A DNA stretch of 64,000 nt from Salinihabitans flavidus (GTDB lineage: Bacteria > Pseudomonadota > Alphaproteobacteria > Rhodobacterales > Rhodobacteraceae). The DNA lies in the NCBI RefSeq assembly GCF_900110425.1, contig NZ_FODS01000013.1, positions 1-64,000 of the forward strand, read 5' to 3'. A model generated the notes under the pieces. That model made no database searches and was not told the origin of the DNA. It saw only the letters and a program-made list of their open reading frames with translations. Positions 24,107 to 33,078 of this stretch are shown piece after piece. The translations under genes were made by a program, and so were the position numbers. Each line of letters starts with the position of its first letter. Position 1 is the stretch's first letter.

Positions 24107-25318
24107 ATGGGCAAGACACTGGTGATCGGGGCGGGCGGCGTCAGCCATGCCGCCGTCCACAAGATGGCGATGAACCCCGAGATCTTTACCGAGATCACGC
24201 TGGCCAGCCGCACCAAATCGAAATGCGACGACATCGCCAAAAGCGTGAAAGAGCGTGTCGGCGTGACAATCAGGACCGAGGCGCTGGACGCGATGGACGT
24301 GGCCGCGACGGTGGCGCTGATCAGGGACACGGGCGCGGACATCCTCGTGAATCTCGCGCTGCCCTATCAGGATCTCAAACTGATGGATGCCTGCCTTGAG
24401 GCGGGCTGCCATTACCTCGACACCGCCAATTACGAGCCCGAGGACGAGGCGAAATTCGAATATCACTGGCAATGGGCCTACCGCGAGAAATTCGAAAAGG
24501 CTGGGCTGACCGCGATTCTCGGATCGGGCTTCGATCCGGGCGTGACCAGCGTGTTCGCCACATGGCTGAAAAAGCACAAGCTGGGCAGCATCCGGCAGAT
24601 CGACGTGCTGGATGCCAATGGCGGCGACAATGGCCAGGCGTTCGCCACCAACTTCAACCCCGAGATCAACCTGCGCGAAGTGCTGGCCGACGCGAAACAC
24701 TGGGAAGGGGGCGAATGGAAAGTGACCCCCGCCATGACCCACAAGGTCGAATTCGACTTTCCCGGCGTGGGGCCGAAGAACATGTATCTGATGTATCACG
24801 AGGAGCTGGAGAGCCTGTCGACCCATTTCCCCGAGATCGAGCGCGCGCGCTTCTGGATGACCTTCGGGGATGAATACATCAAGCACGCCAAGGTGCTGGA
24901 AAACGTCGGCATGACACGGATCGACCCGGTGATGCACAACGGGGTGGAAATCATCCCGATCCAGTTCCTGAAAACCCTGCTGCCCGATCCCGGCGGTCTG
25001 GCGGCCTTGACCAAGGGCAAGGCGTGCATCGGGGATATCGCCACCGGCGAGGCGAAGGACGGCACGGGTGAGCAGACCTGGTACATCTACAATATCTGCG
25101 ACCACGAGGAATGTTACCGCGAGGTCGGCAGTCAGGCGGTCAGCTATACCACCGGCGTGCCGGCGATGATCGGCGCGGCGCAGGTGCTCAAGGGCAACTG
25201 GGCCAGGCCGGGCGTGTGGAACATGGAACAACTCGACCCCGATGATTTCATGGACATGCTGAACACGCAGGGCCTGCCGTGGCATGTCAGGGAACTGGAC
25301 GGCCCGGTGGAATTCTGA
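24107..25318 (+). CDS. Carboxynorspermidine dehydrogenase (saccharopine dehydrogenase family)
   Basis: The 403-residue oxidoreductase has an N-terminal Rossmann motif VIGAGGVSHAAVHKM, the ASRTKSKCDDI stretch and GSGFDPGVTSVF. It is the carboxy(nor)spermidine dehydrogenase branch of the LYS9-like family: it condenses putrescine (or diaminopropane) with aspartate semialdehyde and reduces the product to carboxyspermidine. This replaces S-adenosylmethionine-dependent spermidine synthesis. The immediate downstream gene nspC encodes the matching decarboxylase, which makes the assignment strong. A GAGGAGAG site precedes the ATG. Confidence 0.93.
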   Translation: MGKTLVIGAGGVSHAAVHKMAMNPEIFTEITLASRTKSKCDDIAKSVKERVGVTIRTEALDAMDVAATVALIRDTGADILVNLALPYQDLKLMDACLEAGCHYLDTANYEPEDEAKFEYHWQWAYREKFEKAGLTAILGSGFDPGVTSVFATWLKKHKLGSIRQIDVLDANGGDNGQAFATNFNPEINLREVLADAKHWEGGEWKVTPAMTHKVEFDFPGVGPKNMYLMYHEELESLSTHFPEIERARFWMTFGDEYIKHAKVLENVGMTRIDPVMHNGVEIIPIQFLKTLLPDPGGLAALTKGKACIGDIATGEAKDGTGEQTWYIYNICDHEECYREVGSQAVSYTTGVPAMIGAAQVLKGNWARPGVWNMEQLDPDDFMDMLNTQGLPWHVRELDGPVEF

Positions 25319-25376
25319 GGGGGCCCCGCCCCCTTTGTCCCCCGCCAGACCGCGCGCAGAATCGGAGATCAGACCC

Positions 25377-26546
25377 GTGTCAGACATGATGGCCACTCAA
25401 GCCGGCGATCCCGGCGCCTTCCGGCGGCTCGACCTTGCCCGCGTACCAAGCCCCTGTTTCGTGGTGGACGAGGTGGCGGTGGAGCGGAACCTGAAGGTTC
25501 TGGCCGATGTCGGGGATCGCTCCGGCGCGCATGTCCTCAGCGCGCTCAAGGCGTTCTCGATGTTCGCGCTGGCGCCCCTCGTTCGGCAGTATCTCGGCGG
25601 CACCTGCGCCAGCGGTCTATTCGAGGCGCGGCTGGGCCGCGAGGAATACGGCGGCGAGGTCGCCACCTTCTGCGCCGGCTACAAGGAAAGCGAGATCGAC
25701 GCCATCATCGCGCTGTCCGATCACATGATCTTCAACTCCCCTGCGCAGAAGGCCCGTTTCGCGCCGCGCTGCCACGCGGCGGGGGTGTCGGTCGGCCTGC
25801 GCATCAACCCCGAACATTCCGAAGGCGAGATCCCGAAATACGATCCCGCCGCGCCCTGCTCGCGTCTTGGCACCCCCGTCAGCCAGATCACGCCGGAGGT
25901 GATGGAGGGCGTGGAGGGGATTCACATGCACACGCTGTGCGAACAGGGGGTGGTGCCGCTTCTGCGCACATGGGCCTCGGTGGAATTCAAGCTGCAACCC
26001 TATCTGGACCGGCTCAAATGGCTCAACTTCGGGGGCGGGCATCACATCACCCGCGCCGATTACGACCGCGATGTTCTGATCGCCTTCCTGCACAGCATCC
26101 GCGAGCGCTACGGGGTGGAGGTTTATATCGAACCGGGAGAGGCGGTGGCGCTCGACGCGGGTATCCTCGTGGGCGAGGTGCTTGACCTGCCGGTGAACGG
26201 GATGAAGCTGGCGATCACCGACGTGTCGGCCACCTGCCACATGCCCGACGTGATCGAGGCGCCCTATCGCCCGGCGCTCCTCGATGAGGCCGAAGACGGG
26301 GAAACCTACCGCCTCGGCGGCCCTTCCTGCCTCGCTGGCGACGTGATCGGGGACTACACATGGAACCGGCCGCTCCGCGTGGGGGACCGCTTCGCCTTTC
26401 TCGATCAGGCGCATTACTCGATGGTCAAGACCAACACCTTCAACGGCGTGCCGCTGCCCGCGATCGCCCTGTGGAACAGCGACACCGATGCGCTGCGGAT
26501 CATCCGCGAATTCGGATACGACGATTTCAGGGAGCGTCTGTCATGA
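25377..26546 (+). CDS. nspC: Carboxynorspermidine/carboxyspermidine decarboxylase NspC
   Basis: The 389-residue PLP enzyme is of the alanine-racemase-fold decarboxylase group. PSPCFVVDEVAVERNL opens the barrel, the PLP lysine sits in VLSALKAFSMF, and WLNFGGGHHIT and YIEPGEAVALDAG bind phosphate and substrate. It removes the carboxyl group from carboxyspermidine to give spermidine. GTG at 25377 has GGAG about 10 bp upstream; an ATG at 25386 is possible, and a longer frame from 25284 overlaps the previous gene. Its stop overlaps the speB ATG by 4 bp. Confidence 0.94.
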   Translation: MSDMMATQAGDPGAFRRLDLARVPSPCFVVDEVAVERNLKVLADVGDRSGAHVLSALKAFSMFALAPLVRQYLGGTCASGLFEARLGREEYGGEVATFCAGYKESEIDAIIALSDHMIFNSPAQKARFAPRCHAAGVSVGLRINPEHSEGEIPKYDPAAPCSRLGTPVSQITPEVMEGVEGIHMHTLCEQGVVPLLRTWASVEFKLQPYLDRLKWLNFGGGHHITRADYDRDVLIAFLHSIRERYGVEVYIEPGEAVALDAGILVGEVLDLPVNGMKLAITDVSATCHMPDVIEAPYRPALLDEAEDGETYRLGGPSCLAGDVIGDYTWNRPLRVGDRFAFLDQAHYSMVKTNTFNGVPLPAIALWNSDTDALRIIREFGYDDFRERLS

Positions 26547-27394
26547 GCGTCTTTCTCGACAGTGAACTGAGCGCAGCGGAACGTGGGGAGTCCGCACGCT
26601 TTCATGTGATCCCGGTGCCGCTGGAGCGGACGGTGTCCTATGGCGCCGGCACGGCCGGGGGGCCGAAGGCGATCATCGCCGCCAGCAATGAACTCGAACG
26701 CCGCTGCAACGGGGCGGAGCCCTGCGCGGACGGGATCTTCACCGAAGACCCGCTCGACTGCACCGGCCCGATGCCGCAGGTGATGGAGCGGCTGGCCGCG
26801 CGCACGCAGGCGGCGGCGCAGGCCGGGCGCATCCCGGTCACGCTGGGCGGAGAGCATTCGCTCACCTACGGCGCGGTGATGGGCGTGGCGCGCACGCTGG
26901 ATCGGCCCGTGGGGCTTGTGCTGATCGATGCCCACGCGGACCTGCGCGTCGCCTATCAGGGCGAGGTGCATTCGCACGCCTCTGTCATGCACCTGCTGGC
27001 GCAGGAGGGCATCCGGCAGGCCCATTTCGGGGTGCGCGCCCTCTCTGCCGAAGAGGAAGAGAGCCGCCTTGCCAACAATGTCTTCTTCAAGGATGCCGAA
27101 GGGCTCGTGACCGGCAACATCCATGCCGTCGATCTGCCCGAGGATTTTCCCGACCTGGTCTACGTGAGCTTTGACGTGGACGGGCTCGATCCCTCGCAGA
27201 TGCCCGCGACGGGCACGCCGGTGCCCGGCGGCCTTGGCTACTACCAGGCGCTGCATCTGGTCGAACACGCGCTGGGGGGGCGGCGGTGCGTGGGGGTGGA
27301 CGTGGTGGAACTGGCGCCGGATGGCAACGCGGCGTGGGATTTCACCGCCGCGCAGATCGCCTATCGCCTGATGGCGGCCTGCCGGGGCGGCTGA
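26543..27394 (+). CDS. speB: Agmatinase SpeB
   Basis: The 283-residue ureohydrolase hydrolyses agmatine to putrescine and urea. The binuclear Mn motifs are present: GGEHS, DAHADLR and SFDVDGLDP. With speA three genes upstream it completes putrescine synthesis, which carboxyspermidine dehydrogenase and NspC then convert to spermidine. The ATG at 26543 overlaps the nspC stop, so translation is probably coupled; longer readings of the frame run antisense-like through nspC. A strong GC hairpin follows the stop. Confidence 0.95.
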   Translation: MSVFLDSELSAAERGESARFHVIPVPLERTVSYGAGTAGGPKAIIAASNELERRCNGAEPCADGIFTEDPLDCTGPMPQVMERLAARTQAAAQAGRIPVTLGGEHSLTYGAVMGVARTLDRPVGLVLIDAHADLRVAYQGEVHSHASVMHLLAQEGIRQAHFGVRALSAEEEESRLANNVFFKDAEGLVTGNIHAVDLPEDFPDLVYVSFDVDGLDPSQMPATGTPVPGGLGYYQALHLVEHALGGRRCVGVDVVELAPDGNAAWDFTAAQIAYRLMAACRGG

Positions 27395-27399
27395 CCTGT

Positions 27400-27429
27400 G
27401 CCGGGCGGCGGCCGTCGGCCCCGCCCGGC
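27400..27429. terminator. GC hairpin between convergent speB and FYDLN-protein genes
   Basis: GCCGGGCGG (27400-27408) pairs with CCGCCCGGC (27421-27429), with a further inner GGCC/GGCC pairing around a 3-base loop. It begins right after the speB stop and ends near the stop of the convergent gene. There is no T-run, so an intrinsic terminator is only possible. Confidence 0.5.
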
Positions 27430-27436
27430 CCTTGGC

Positions 27437-27763
27437 TCAGGTATCGTCGTCGTCCGCGGCCACATCGGCCAGATCGTCGAGCGAGACTTTCTCGTCCTCG
27501 TCGTCATCCTCGAGCACATCGTCCCCGACATCGAGATCGACCGAATCGTCATCATCCAGAACCGCGCTGCTGTCGGTCTTGGCGGGCTTCGACTTGGTGG
27601 TGACGGCATCCTCGGCATCGGCCGCGATCATGCGGCTCTTGCCGGTTTCAGGCTCCACGACCTCGCCGGTATAGGGGCTGACGATCGGGTTCTTGTTCAG
27701 GTCATAAAACCGTTTGCCGGTTGTCGGGCAAACACGCTTGACGCCCCATTCTTCCTTGGGCAT
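27437..27763 (-). CDS. FYDLN-type acidic protein (TIGR02300 family)
   Basis: The 108-residue protein begins MPKEEWGVKRVCPTTGKRFYDLNKNPIVSPYTG, which is the family signature: a small zinc-ribbon-like half (one CP, with the TGKRFYDL motif). Its second half is extremely acidic, with runs of Asp and Glu from about residue 70. The family is widespread in alphaproteobacteria and has no established function. The start at 27763 has AGAGGGGAT in front; the longer frame adds 18 residues with no similarity. In related genomes it often lies near aroA and a 16S rRNA processing gene; here it is convergent with speB. Confidence 0.9.
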   Translation of the reverse strand: MPKEEWGVKRVCPTTGKRFYDLNKNPIVSPYTGEVVEPETGKSRMIAADAEDAVTTKSKPAKTDSSAVLDDDDSVDLDVGDDVLEDDDEDEKVSLDDLADVAADDDDT

Positions 27764-27880
27764 GGGAAATCCCCTCTGATTTCGTGAGTCTTGCAGACAG
27801 TTCGCGCCAACTGCCATATGTGGTTCGGTGTGTCAAAGGCTATCGCGCCGCCCCGCCGGGCCGCGCGTCGAGGGGCGTAT

Positions 27881-28567
27881 ATGGGGCAACATCTTCTTCC
27901 GGGCAACCCGGAAATTTCACTCGATCTGAGGCGCTCCGCGCGGGCGCGGCGCATCTCCCTGCGGGTATCGCGGATCGACGGGCGGGTGACGCTCACGCTG
28001 CCGCGCGGCGTGCCAGAGGCCGAAGGGCTGCAATTCGCCCGCGACCGCGCCGACTGGCTGCGCCGCCACCTGTCGGATCGCCCCGCGCAGATCACCGCCG
28101 CCATCGGGGCGCAGATCCCGGTGCAGGGCGAATTTCGGCGGATCGAGACCGAACCGGGCCGCGCCGTGCAGCTCCAACCGGGGGCCATCACGGTGCCGGG
28201 CGATCCCGCCCGCGCCGGCGCGCGGATCGCCGGGTTTCTCAAGACACGGGCGCGCGCCGCGCTGGTGCCGGCCTGCGACGCCTACGCCGCGCGGCTGGGC
28301 CGCCCTTACACGCGCATCACCCTGCGCGACACCCGTTCGCGCTGGGGCTCATGCTCATCGGCCGGGGCGCTGATGTTCTCATGGCGGCTGATCATGGCCC
28401 CGCCCGAGGTGCTCGACTACGTCGCCGCGCATGAGGTCGCGCACCTGACGGAGATGAACCATTCCCCGGCCTTCTGGTCCACGGTAGAGCGGCTCTACGG
28501 CGATTACGCGGCGCCGCGCGCATGGCTGCGGCAGCAGGGCGACTCGCTCCACCTCGTGCGGTTCTGA
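27881..28567 (+). CDS. YgjP-like M48-type metallopeptidase (SprT-like/WLM group)
   Basis: The 228-residue protein carries the zinc-protease helix HEVAHLTEMNHSPAFW near its C-terminus, with His, Glu, His in HEVAH and a downstream conserved Asn-His. RYTRITLRD-like and SRWGSCSSAGALMFSWRLIMAPP stretches are typical of YgjP/DUF45 proteins. Function in the cell is unknown; the family is found as single small metal-dependent proteases. It is cytosolic. ATG at 27881 (MGQHLLPG) follows GAGGGG; an upstream frame overlaps the promoter region of the divergent FYDLN gene. Confidence 0.88.
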   Translation: MGQHLLPGNPEISLDLRRSARARRISLRVSRIDGRVTLTLPRGVPEAEGLQFARDRADWLRRHLSDRPAQITAAIGAQIPVQGEFRRIETEPGRAVQLQPGAITVPGDPARAGARIAGFLKTRARAALVPACDAYAARLGRPYTRITLRDTRSRWGSCSSAGALMFSWRLIMAPPEVLDYVAAHEVAHLTEMNHSPAFWSTVERLYGDYAAPRAWLRQQGDSLHLVRF

Positions 28568-28596
28568 GACCATTTGCGATTGACCCCGATCCGGTT

Positions 28597-28606
28597 TGTG
28601 ATCACA
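28597..28606. promoter_or_regulatory. Perfect palindrome TGTGATCACA just upstream of a GntR gene; candidate autoregulatory operator
   Basis: The 10-bp perfect palindrome lies 9 bp before the ATG of the GntR/FCD gene at 28615, overlapping where its ribosome site should be. GntR/FCD proteins bind short palindromes of the TNGTNNNACNA kind, and this site (TTTGTGATCACAGTC) fits a tight dyad. Bound protein would block transcription or initiation of its own gene. Confidence 0.45.
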
Positions 28607-28614
28607 GTCGGCCC

Positions 28615-29265
28615 ATGCTGATCCAGACCCGCCCGCCAGAGCAGACGCCCTCGGCCCATGACCGGATTTACCGAACCCTTCGGACCCGGATCATGCACGG
28701 GGAGTTGATGCCCGGCCACGCCATGACGCTGCGCGGGATCGGGCAGGAATACGGTGTGTCCATGACCCCCGCGCGAGAGGCGCTGCGCCGTCTGGCCGCC
28801 GAGGGCGCGCTCACCCTGTCAAGCTCGGGCCGGGTGGCGACACCGGAACTCACCGGCGACCGGATCGAGGAACTGGCCGCCCTGCGCGCCCTGATCGAGG
28901 TGGAACTGGCCAGCCGCGCCCTGCCGCGCGCGCATATGGCGCTCATCGACCGGCTGCAAAGCATCAACAATTCCGTCGCCGACGCGGTGGAGCGGCGCGA
29001 CCCGGTCAGCTATATCCGCAGCAACCTCGAATTTCACCGCACACTCTACCTGCGCGCGCAGGCCCCGGCGATGCTGGCGATGGCGGAGACAGTGTGGCTG
29101 CAACTCGGCCCGACGATGCGCGCGCTCTACGGACGGCTGCGCAAGACCGAACCGCCCCACTACCACCGCCTGATCCTCGCCGCGCTCAAGGCCGGGGACG
29201 AACCCGGCCTGCGCCTCGCCGTCCGCTCGGACGTCACGCAAGGACTGAGGATGCTGGCGAGTTGA
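28615..29265 (+). CDS. GntR-family regulator, FCD subfamily
   Basis: The 216-residue protein has a GntR winged helix (about 15-75, with MTLRGIGQEYGVSMTPAREALRRL) and a C-terminal FCD helical domain (about 85-205, including NLEFHRTLYLRAQAPAML). No structural gene follows in the same direction, so its target is unknown; the downstream block at 29.6-34.0 kb is on mixed strands. The ATG at 28615 gives the shortest frame with the whole DNA-binding domain. The palindrome directly in front suggests autoregulation. Confidence 0.9.
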   Translation: MLIQTRPPEQTPSAHDRIYRTLRTRIMHGELMPGHAMTLRGIGQEYGVSMTPAREALRRLAAEGALTLSSSGRVATPELTGDRIEELAALRALIEVELASRALPRAHMALIDRLQSINNSVADAVERRDPVSYIRSNLEFHRTLYLRAQAPAMLAMAETVWLQLGPTMRALYGRLRKTEPPHYHRLILAALKAGDEPGLRLAVRSDVTQGLRMLAS

Positions 29266-29613
29266 GGGGGGGAGGGTCTGAACGGTCTTTCAAACGCGGG
29301 TCCAGGAATGACCGGTCCCCGCCCGGAGCGGTCATAGCGCTTCTACAGGGAGGGCGGGAAGCGGTAGTTCGCTGCGTCTTGGACGGACGGCAGCGATGCT
29401 GCAGGAAACGAACACTGACCGTTTGCCACTTGAAAGACCGCACGGCAGGAGAAAGCCAATGTGACTTTTGGTGCGCCGCTGTCATCTCAGACCAGCCGTT
29501 GGCCACCTGAGAACGGACCAAGGCCAACAGGACTGAAAACCGTATCGTCTCATTGCTCCGCCTTCGAAACGGAGCGACCGATAACAGCGCTCAATCTTAG
29601 TTCCGGGTAATCA
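29266..29613. other. 348-bp non-coding region with a long-range inverted repeat
   Basis: No gene is supported. Base composition falls compared with the upstream genes. CGGTCTTTCAA (29283-29293) is repeated in perfect inversion as TTGAAAGACCG (29430-29440), and a smaller dyad TGACCG / CGGTCA lies inside at 29309-29334. The block marks the edge between the conserved chromosome and the accessory segment 29614-34014, and may be the scar or end of a mobile or repeated element. Confidence 0.5.
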
Positions 29614-30825
29614 TCAGCCGTCGTCGTCTTTTCTGGAAACCCGCCCAAGCCTTGAGAGCATACGTGCCCACTCATCTACATCGGTAGAGAGCCGATGTGC
29701 GGGTTCGGAACGTGGCTTGCGAGTTTTATTGGCTGATTGCGAAACCGAATTGCCAGACAGGGTTCCAGATGAACGTGGGCGCTTCTTGGCGCGTGGATGT
29801 GGTTGCGGCTTCCGAGCCTTTTTCTGTTTGTTAGCTGCAGTTCGTTTCTTTTGCCTAACCGGTTTTTCTTGGGATACGCCGGATAGGGTTATCAGAAAAA
29901 AGGCAAGGCGAGGAGTCCAAGGCGAACCATCAGCAGTCACACGGCCCGTTGCATTCAAATAGTGAGAAACAAGTTTGGGGCCCACTATCCCCTTCTTGGC
30001 GAAATCTTCGAGGACAGAACGCAATGTACCTGACACTTTGGCAGTTCCGCCGCTTTCTGACCCAAAGTGCCTCCTCTCGGATGGCAAAAGCTCTAAAACC
30101 TCATCGGGAATAACACTTGGGTCAATATCCTTCTCCAGCGCTTCGAAGTCCATTAGCCGGTCACCGTTGGTAACCTCGATGTCTTCAAGTGACAGTGGAT
30201 GCAGAAATGAGAAGGTCTCTCCACGGCGACTGACGAGGTCGCCTTCAGTTAGAAGCGGCTGATCGCAGTAAATGGAAAAACGATATTTCTGATGATTTTG
30301 GCTTGAAAGGTCTTCAACCTGAACTTCCATCCGGAAGTCGGTAAAATGGACTTCAACCACCACTGCAAGCTTCCACGAATTTTTTCTGGCTTGCCGACCT
30401 ACAGGTAGTATTCGCTGTTCGATCTTTTCTTCGGCACCGAGAATGTCTTTGATTTCAGCAACTGGTCGACTGGAAGGGCGAGCACGCATTGAGCCAGAGG
30501 CTGGGCGCCCGGTGTCCGTGCAACCGTGCTTCTCCCAAGGCTTTCCGAGTTCATTAAAGAAGACACGGCTACCGTACTCATTCGAATAGAAATAAACCGG
30601 CTGACCGCAGACAGGGCAGGATGCATTGGGATTAACGAAGCAGCGAGAGTAGCTTGTTGCGCCGTAGCCTTTCAGTGTTTGCGTCGCTTGGTGCTTTTCA
30701 TACTCGGAATAGACTGGCCGAAGTGGCTTTATTCCTGGTGCTGCGGAGACGCCGTCACCGTTTCTGTTGCCGCCGCCAACGCACCAACCGCATGTGCACC
30801 AAGGGTAATGATTGTGCCCGGTCAA
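29614..30825 (-). CDS. Unknown protein with N-terminal zinc-ribbon motifs and basic tail
   Basis: I do not recognise a named family. The 403-residue protein has a cysteine cluster at the N-terminus (Cys10, 12, 15 in PWCTCGWC), then Cys70/Cys73 in CPVCGQPVYFY and His100/Cys102 in PWEKHGC. A GSRVFFNELG segment between these looks strongly conserved in kind. The middle (about 150-230) is a beta-rich region. Around 275-312 the stretch VSHYLNATGRVTADGSPWTPRLAFFL resembles the DNA-binding part of serine recombinases. About 325-375 is a lysine/arginine-rich tail. It is clearly lower in GC than its neighbours, stands alone, and is probably horizontally acquired. A nucleic-acid-binding role is a guess. 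Confidence 0.6.
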   Translation of the reverse strand: MTGHNHYPWCTCGWCVGGGNRNGDGVSAAPGIKPLRPVYSEYEKHQATQTLKGYGATSYSRCFVNPNASCPVCGQPVYFYSNEYGSRVFFNELGKPWEKHGCTDTGRPASGSMRARPSSRPVAEIKDILGAEEKIEQRILPVGRQARKNSWKLAVVVEVHFTDFRMEVQVEDLSSQNHQKYRFSIYCDQPLLTEGDLVSRRGETFSFLHPLSLEDIEVTNGDRLMDFEALEKDIDPSVIPDEVLELLPSERRHFGSESGGTAKVSGTLRSVLEDFAKKGIVGPKLVSHYLNATGRVTADGSPWTPRLAFFLITLSGVSQEKPVRQKKRTAANKQKKARKPQPHPRAKKRPRSSGTLSGNSVSQSANKTRKPRSEPAHRLSTDVDEWARMLSRLGRVSRKDDDG

Positions 30826-31038
30826 CTTAGCACCAATATACCGATACTAATTGCATTAAATTGAATCAATAATGCGCATTTCGGTAGTTCCCTTCCCCCA
30901 GTTTCTATCAACCTCGAATCGCGGATCAAGGCGACGTAGCCTTCCACCAAATCTAATGTCTGGTTTGGGCTGGGACCAGCCATTTTTCTGCGCTCGGCTT
31001 GAATGTCCGCTCAGGGCCGCTATACGCCTTCAGCGTCG

Positions 31039-31728
31039 TCACGCCACCTGCTTCTTGTCTTTCGCAAAGGGGCTGAGTCCCAGCCATTTCTGCATCATGG
31101 CGGCGATTTCCCGGTCCCCCGACAGCACCAGATCGGCCCGCGCAACCGCCGCGGCGACTGTGTCCAGCCCCAGCCAGATCGCGGTCATCGTGCGCAAGCT
31201 GCATTCCGCGTAAAGATCGACGTCGAACCCTGGATCGACGTAGCAGGCCTCGGCGCCAGTTTCTGGGTCGATGATCAGCCAGTTGTCGCGTTTTTCTGCG
31301 GCCAGATCTTCGAATACGACTTGGATACAAATTCGTCGAGCTGGTAGCGGCGTGGGATCAAGGCACCGGTGCATGTCCCAGATCAGAAGCTCCGGGTCGA
31401 GATTGTCAAGCGTTGGGCCGGTCTCGACCCACCGCTGCCCCCAGCTTCCCAGGGACATGATGATCGGGCGCAACTCCTCTCCCGCCTTTGTCAGGCGGTA
31501 GGACTTGATGCCTCTTGCATCCGGCACCGCATCGATCAGACCAGCCGCCTCCATCTCCACCAACCGTTTCGACAACAGCGAGGGCGACATGCGCGGAACG
31601 CCGCGGCGCAGATCATTGAACCGCGTGCTGCCGCACATGAGTTCCCGCACGACAAGAGGCGTCCAGCGGGCGCAAAGCACCTCTGACGCCATGGCGACGG
31701 GGCAGAACTGTCCGTAGCTTCCACGCAT
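31039..31728 (-). CDS. HxlR-family regulator with C-terminal SCP2-like domain
   Basis: The 229-residue protein has an HxlR winged helix (about 1-105, with GQFCPVAMASEVLCARWTPLVVREL and FNDLRRGVPRMSPSLLSKRLVEME). A C-terminal half (about 125-225) resembles the sterol-carrier-like domain attached to some HxlR proteins, with DLVLSGDREIAAMMQKWLGLSPF near the end. Cys residues in the N-terminal part may sense redox or aldehydes, as in other HxlR proteins. It is divergent from the flavoenzyme/nitrilase pair, 140 bp away, and is their likely regulator. The start at 31728 follows GGGAGGTTGAA; the longer frame is unlikely. Confidence 0.9.
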   Translation of the reverse strand: MRGSYGQFCPVAMASEVLCARWTPLVVRELMCGSTRFNDLRRGVPRMSPSLLSKRLVEMEAAGLIDAVPDARGIKSYRLTKAGEELRPIIMSLGSWGQRWVETGPTLDNLDPELLIWDMHRCLDPTPLPARRICIQVVFEDLAAEKRDNWLIIDPETGAEACYVDPGFDVDLYAECSLRTMTAIWLGLDTVAAAVARADLVLSGDREIAAMMQKWLGLSPFAKDKKQVA

Positions 31729-31868
31729 TTCAACCTCCCGTTTGGCAGGGCAAAACGCCCCGATCTTCAATCTACCACAAGGTAAGGTCCTGCCCAGTAT
31801 AGTTTGTGGACTGGATGCACGTACTCCGGCCTGCGATCCTTCTCAAAGTTTAACAGGAGGATTGATTG

Positions 31869-33026
31869 ATGACTGACGTAACAGCAGACCTGATCCCGAC
31901 CCGGAAACCATCCCTTGAAGATACGGCGCGGCAGTTTGCCGAAGGCTGCGCGGAACGCGCGGCGGATCATGACCTGACCGGCGATTTCATCGCGGGCAAC
32001 TACAAGGCCATGAAGTCCACTGGCTTGGTGGCCGCTGGCGTGCCAACCGAGCTTGGCGGCGGCGGCGCCTCATTTCGCGATCTGTGCGAGATGCTGCGGA
32101 TCATCGGCGGGGCCTGCGGATCCAGCGGGCTCACCTTGTCGATGCACACCCACCAGGTCGCCATTCCGGCCTGGCGCTGGCACCATCAAGCCGCGGCCCG
32201 ACCGCTGGTCGAGCCGCTTCTGCGCCGCGTTGCCGCGGAGAACATCGTCTTACTCAGCTCGGGCGGATCGGACTGGATCGGCGGATCGGGCCAGGCGGAA
32301 AAGGTCGATGGCGGTTACAAGATTACCGCGCGCAAGGTGTTTTCCTCGGGTGCGCCCGTGGGCGACATCTTGATGACCAGCGCCATCTGCGACGAAGACG
32401 GCGAGCGAATGGTGCTTCATTTCGGCGCCCCAATGACCGCGAAGGAGGTCACGGTCCTGGACACTTGGAACACCCTTGGGATGCGGGGCACCGGGTCGCA
32501 CGACATCATGATCGACGGGCTTTTCGTGCCCGATGACAAGATCCCCCTCAGACGGACGGCGGGTGAATGGCATCCCGGTTTCCAGTTGATCGCCACCATG
32601 GCCTTCCCGCTGATATACGCGACATACCTCGGCATTGCCGAAAGCGCGCGCGAGATCGCCGTGGGCATCGCTGGGATGAAGCCCGTGTCCCACCGACTGC
32701 AATCCATCGCAGGGCGGATGGACACGGCCCTTGCCGCGACCCGGATGGGGCATGAACACATGATCGCCGCGGCGGAGCGCAACGCGCCATCGGAGCAAAG
32801 CGTCAATGACGTCATGATCGGTCGGAGGCTGGTCGAGGAAAACGCCATCCTGACGGTCGAGCTGGCAATGGAACTGGCGGGTGGCGCGGGCTTCTACCGC
32901 AAGACAGGGCTGGAACGTCGGTTCCGTGACATCCAGGCCGCGAGGTATCACCCGCTGCAAAAAGAGGCGCAGTCGGAATACGCGGGCGCGATGGCGCTTG
33001 GTCAGCCGGTCGGACGGATCTTCTGA
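31869..33026 (+). CDS. Acyl-CoA dehydrogenase-like flavoenzyme
   Basis: The 385-residue protein has the three-part acyl-CoA dehydrogenase fold: an N-terminal helical domain, a mid beta domain (about 125-220, with FSSGAPVGDILMTSA and LGMRGTGSHDIMIDGLFVPDD), and a C-terminal helical domain (ending ERRFRDIQAARYHPLQ). The usual active-site Glu context of CoA-ester dehydrogenases is not evident, so it may be of the DszC/hydroxylase-like subgroup that uses reduced flavin and oxygen on non-CoA substrates. It follows an AGGAGG site and is 52 bp from the nitrilase gene. Joint expression suggests conversion of a nitrogen compound; the substrate is unknown. Confidence 0.85.
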   Translation: MTDVTADLIPTRKPSLEDTARQFAEGCAERAADHDLTGDFIAGNYKAMKSTGLVAAGVPTELGGGGASFRDLCEMLRIIGGACGSSGLTLSMHTHQVAIPAWRWHHQAAARPLVEPLLRRVAAENIVLLSSGGSDWIGGSGQAEKVDGGYKITARKVFSSGAPVGDILMTSAICDEDGERMVLHFGAPMTAKEVTVLDTWNTLGMRGTGSHDIMIDGLFVPDDKIPLRRTAGEWHPGFQLIATMAFPLIYATYLGIAESAREIAVGIAGMKPVSHRLQSIAGRMDTALAATRMGHEHMIAAAERNAPSEQSVNDVMIGRRLVEENAILTVELAMELAGGAGFYRKTGLERRFRDIQAARYHPLQKEAQSEYAGAMALGQPVGRIF

Positions 33027-33078
33027 TATAGAAGGCCGGACAGAATTTTAGCCCCATTTGCATAGTAAGGACCACATC

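Noticed and set aside
28597-28606. TGTGATCACA as a CRP site
   Set aside because: CRP sites need TGTGA and TCACA separated by six bases; here the arms touch. The position before a GntR gene fits a GntR-type dyad better.
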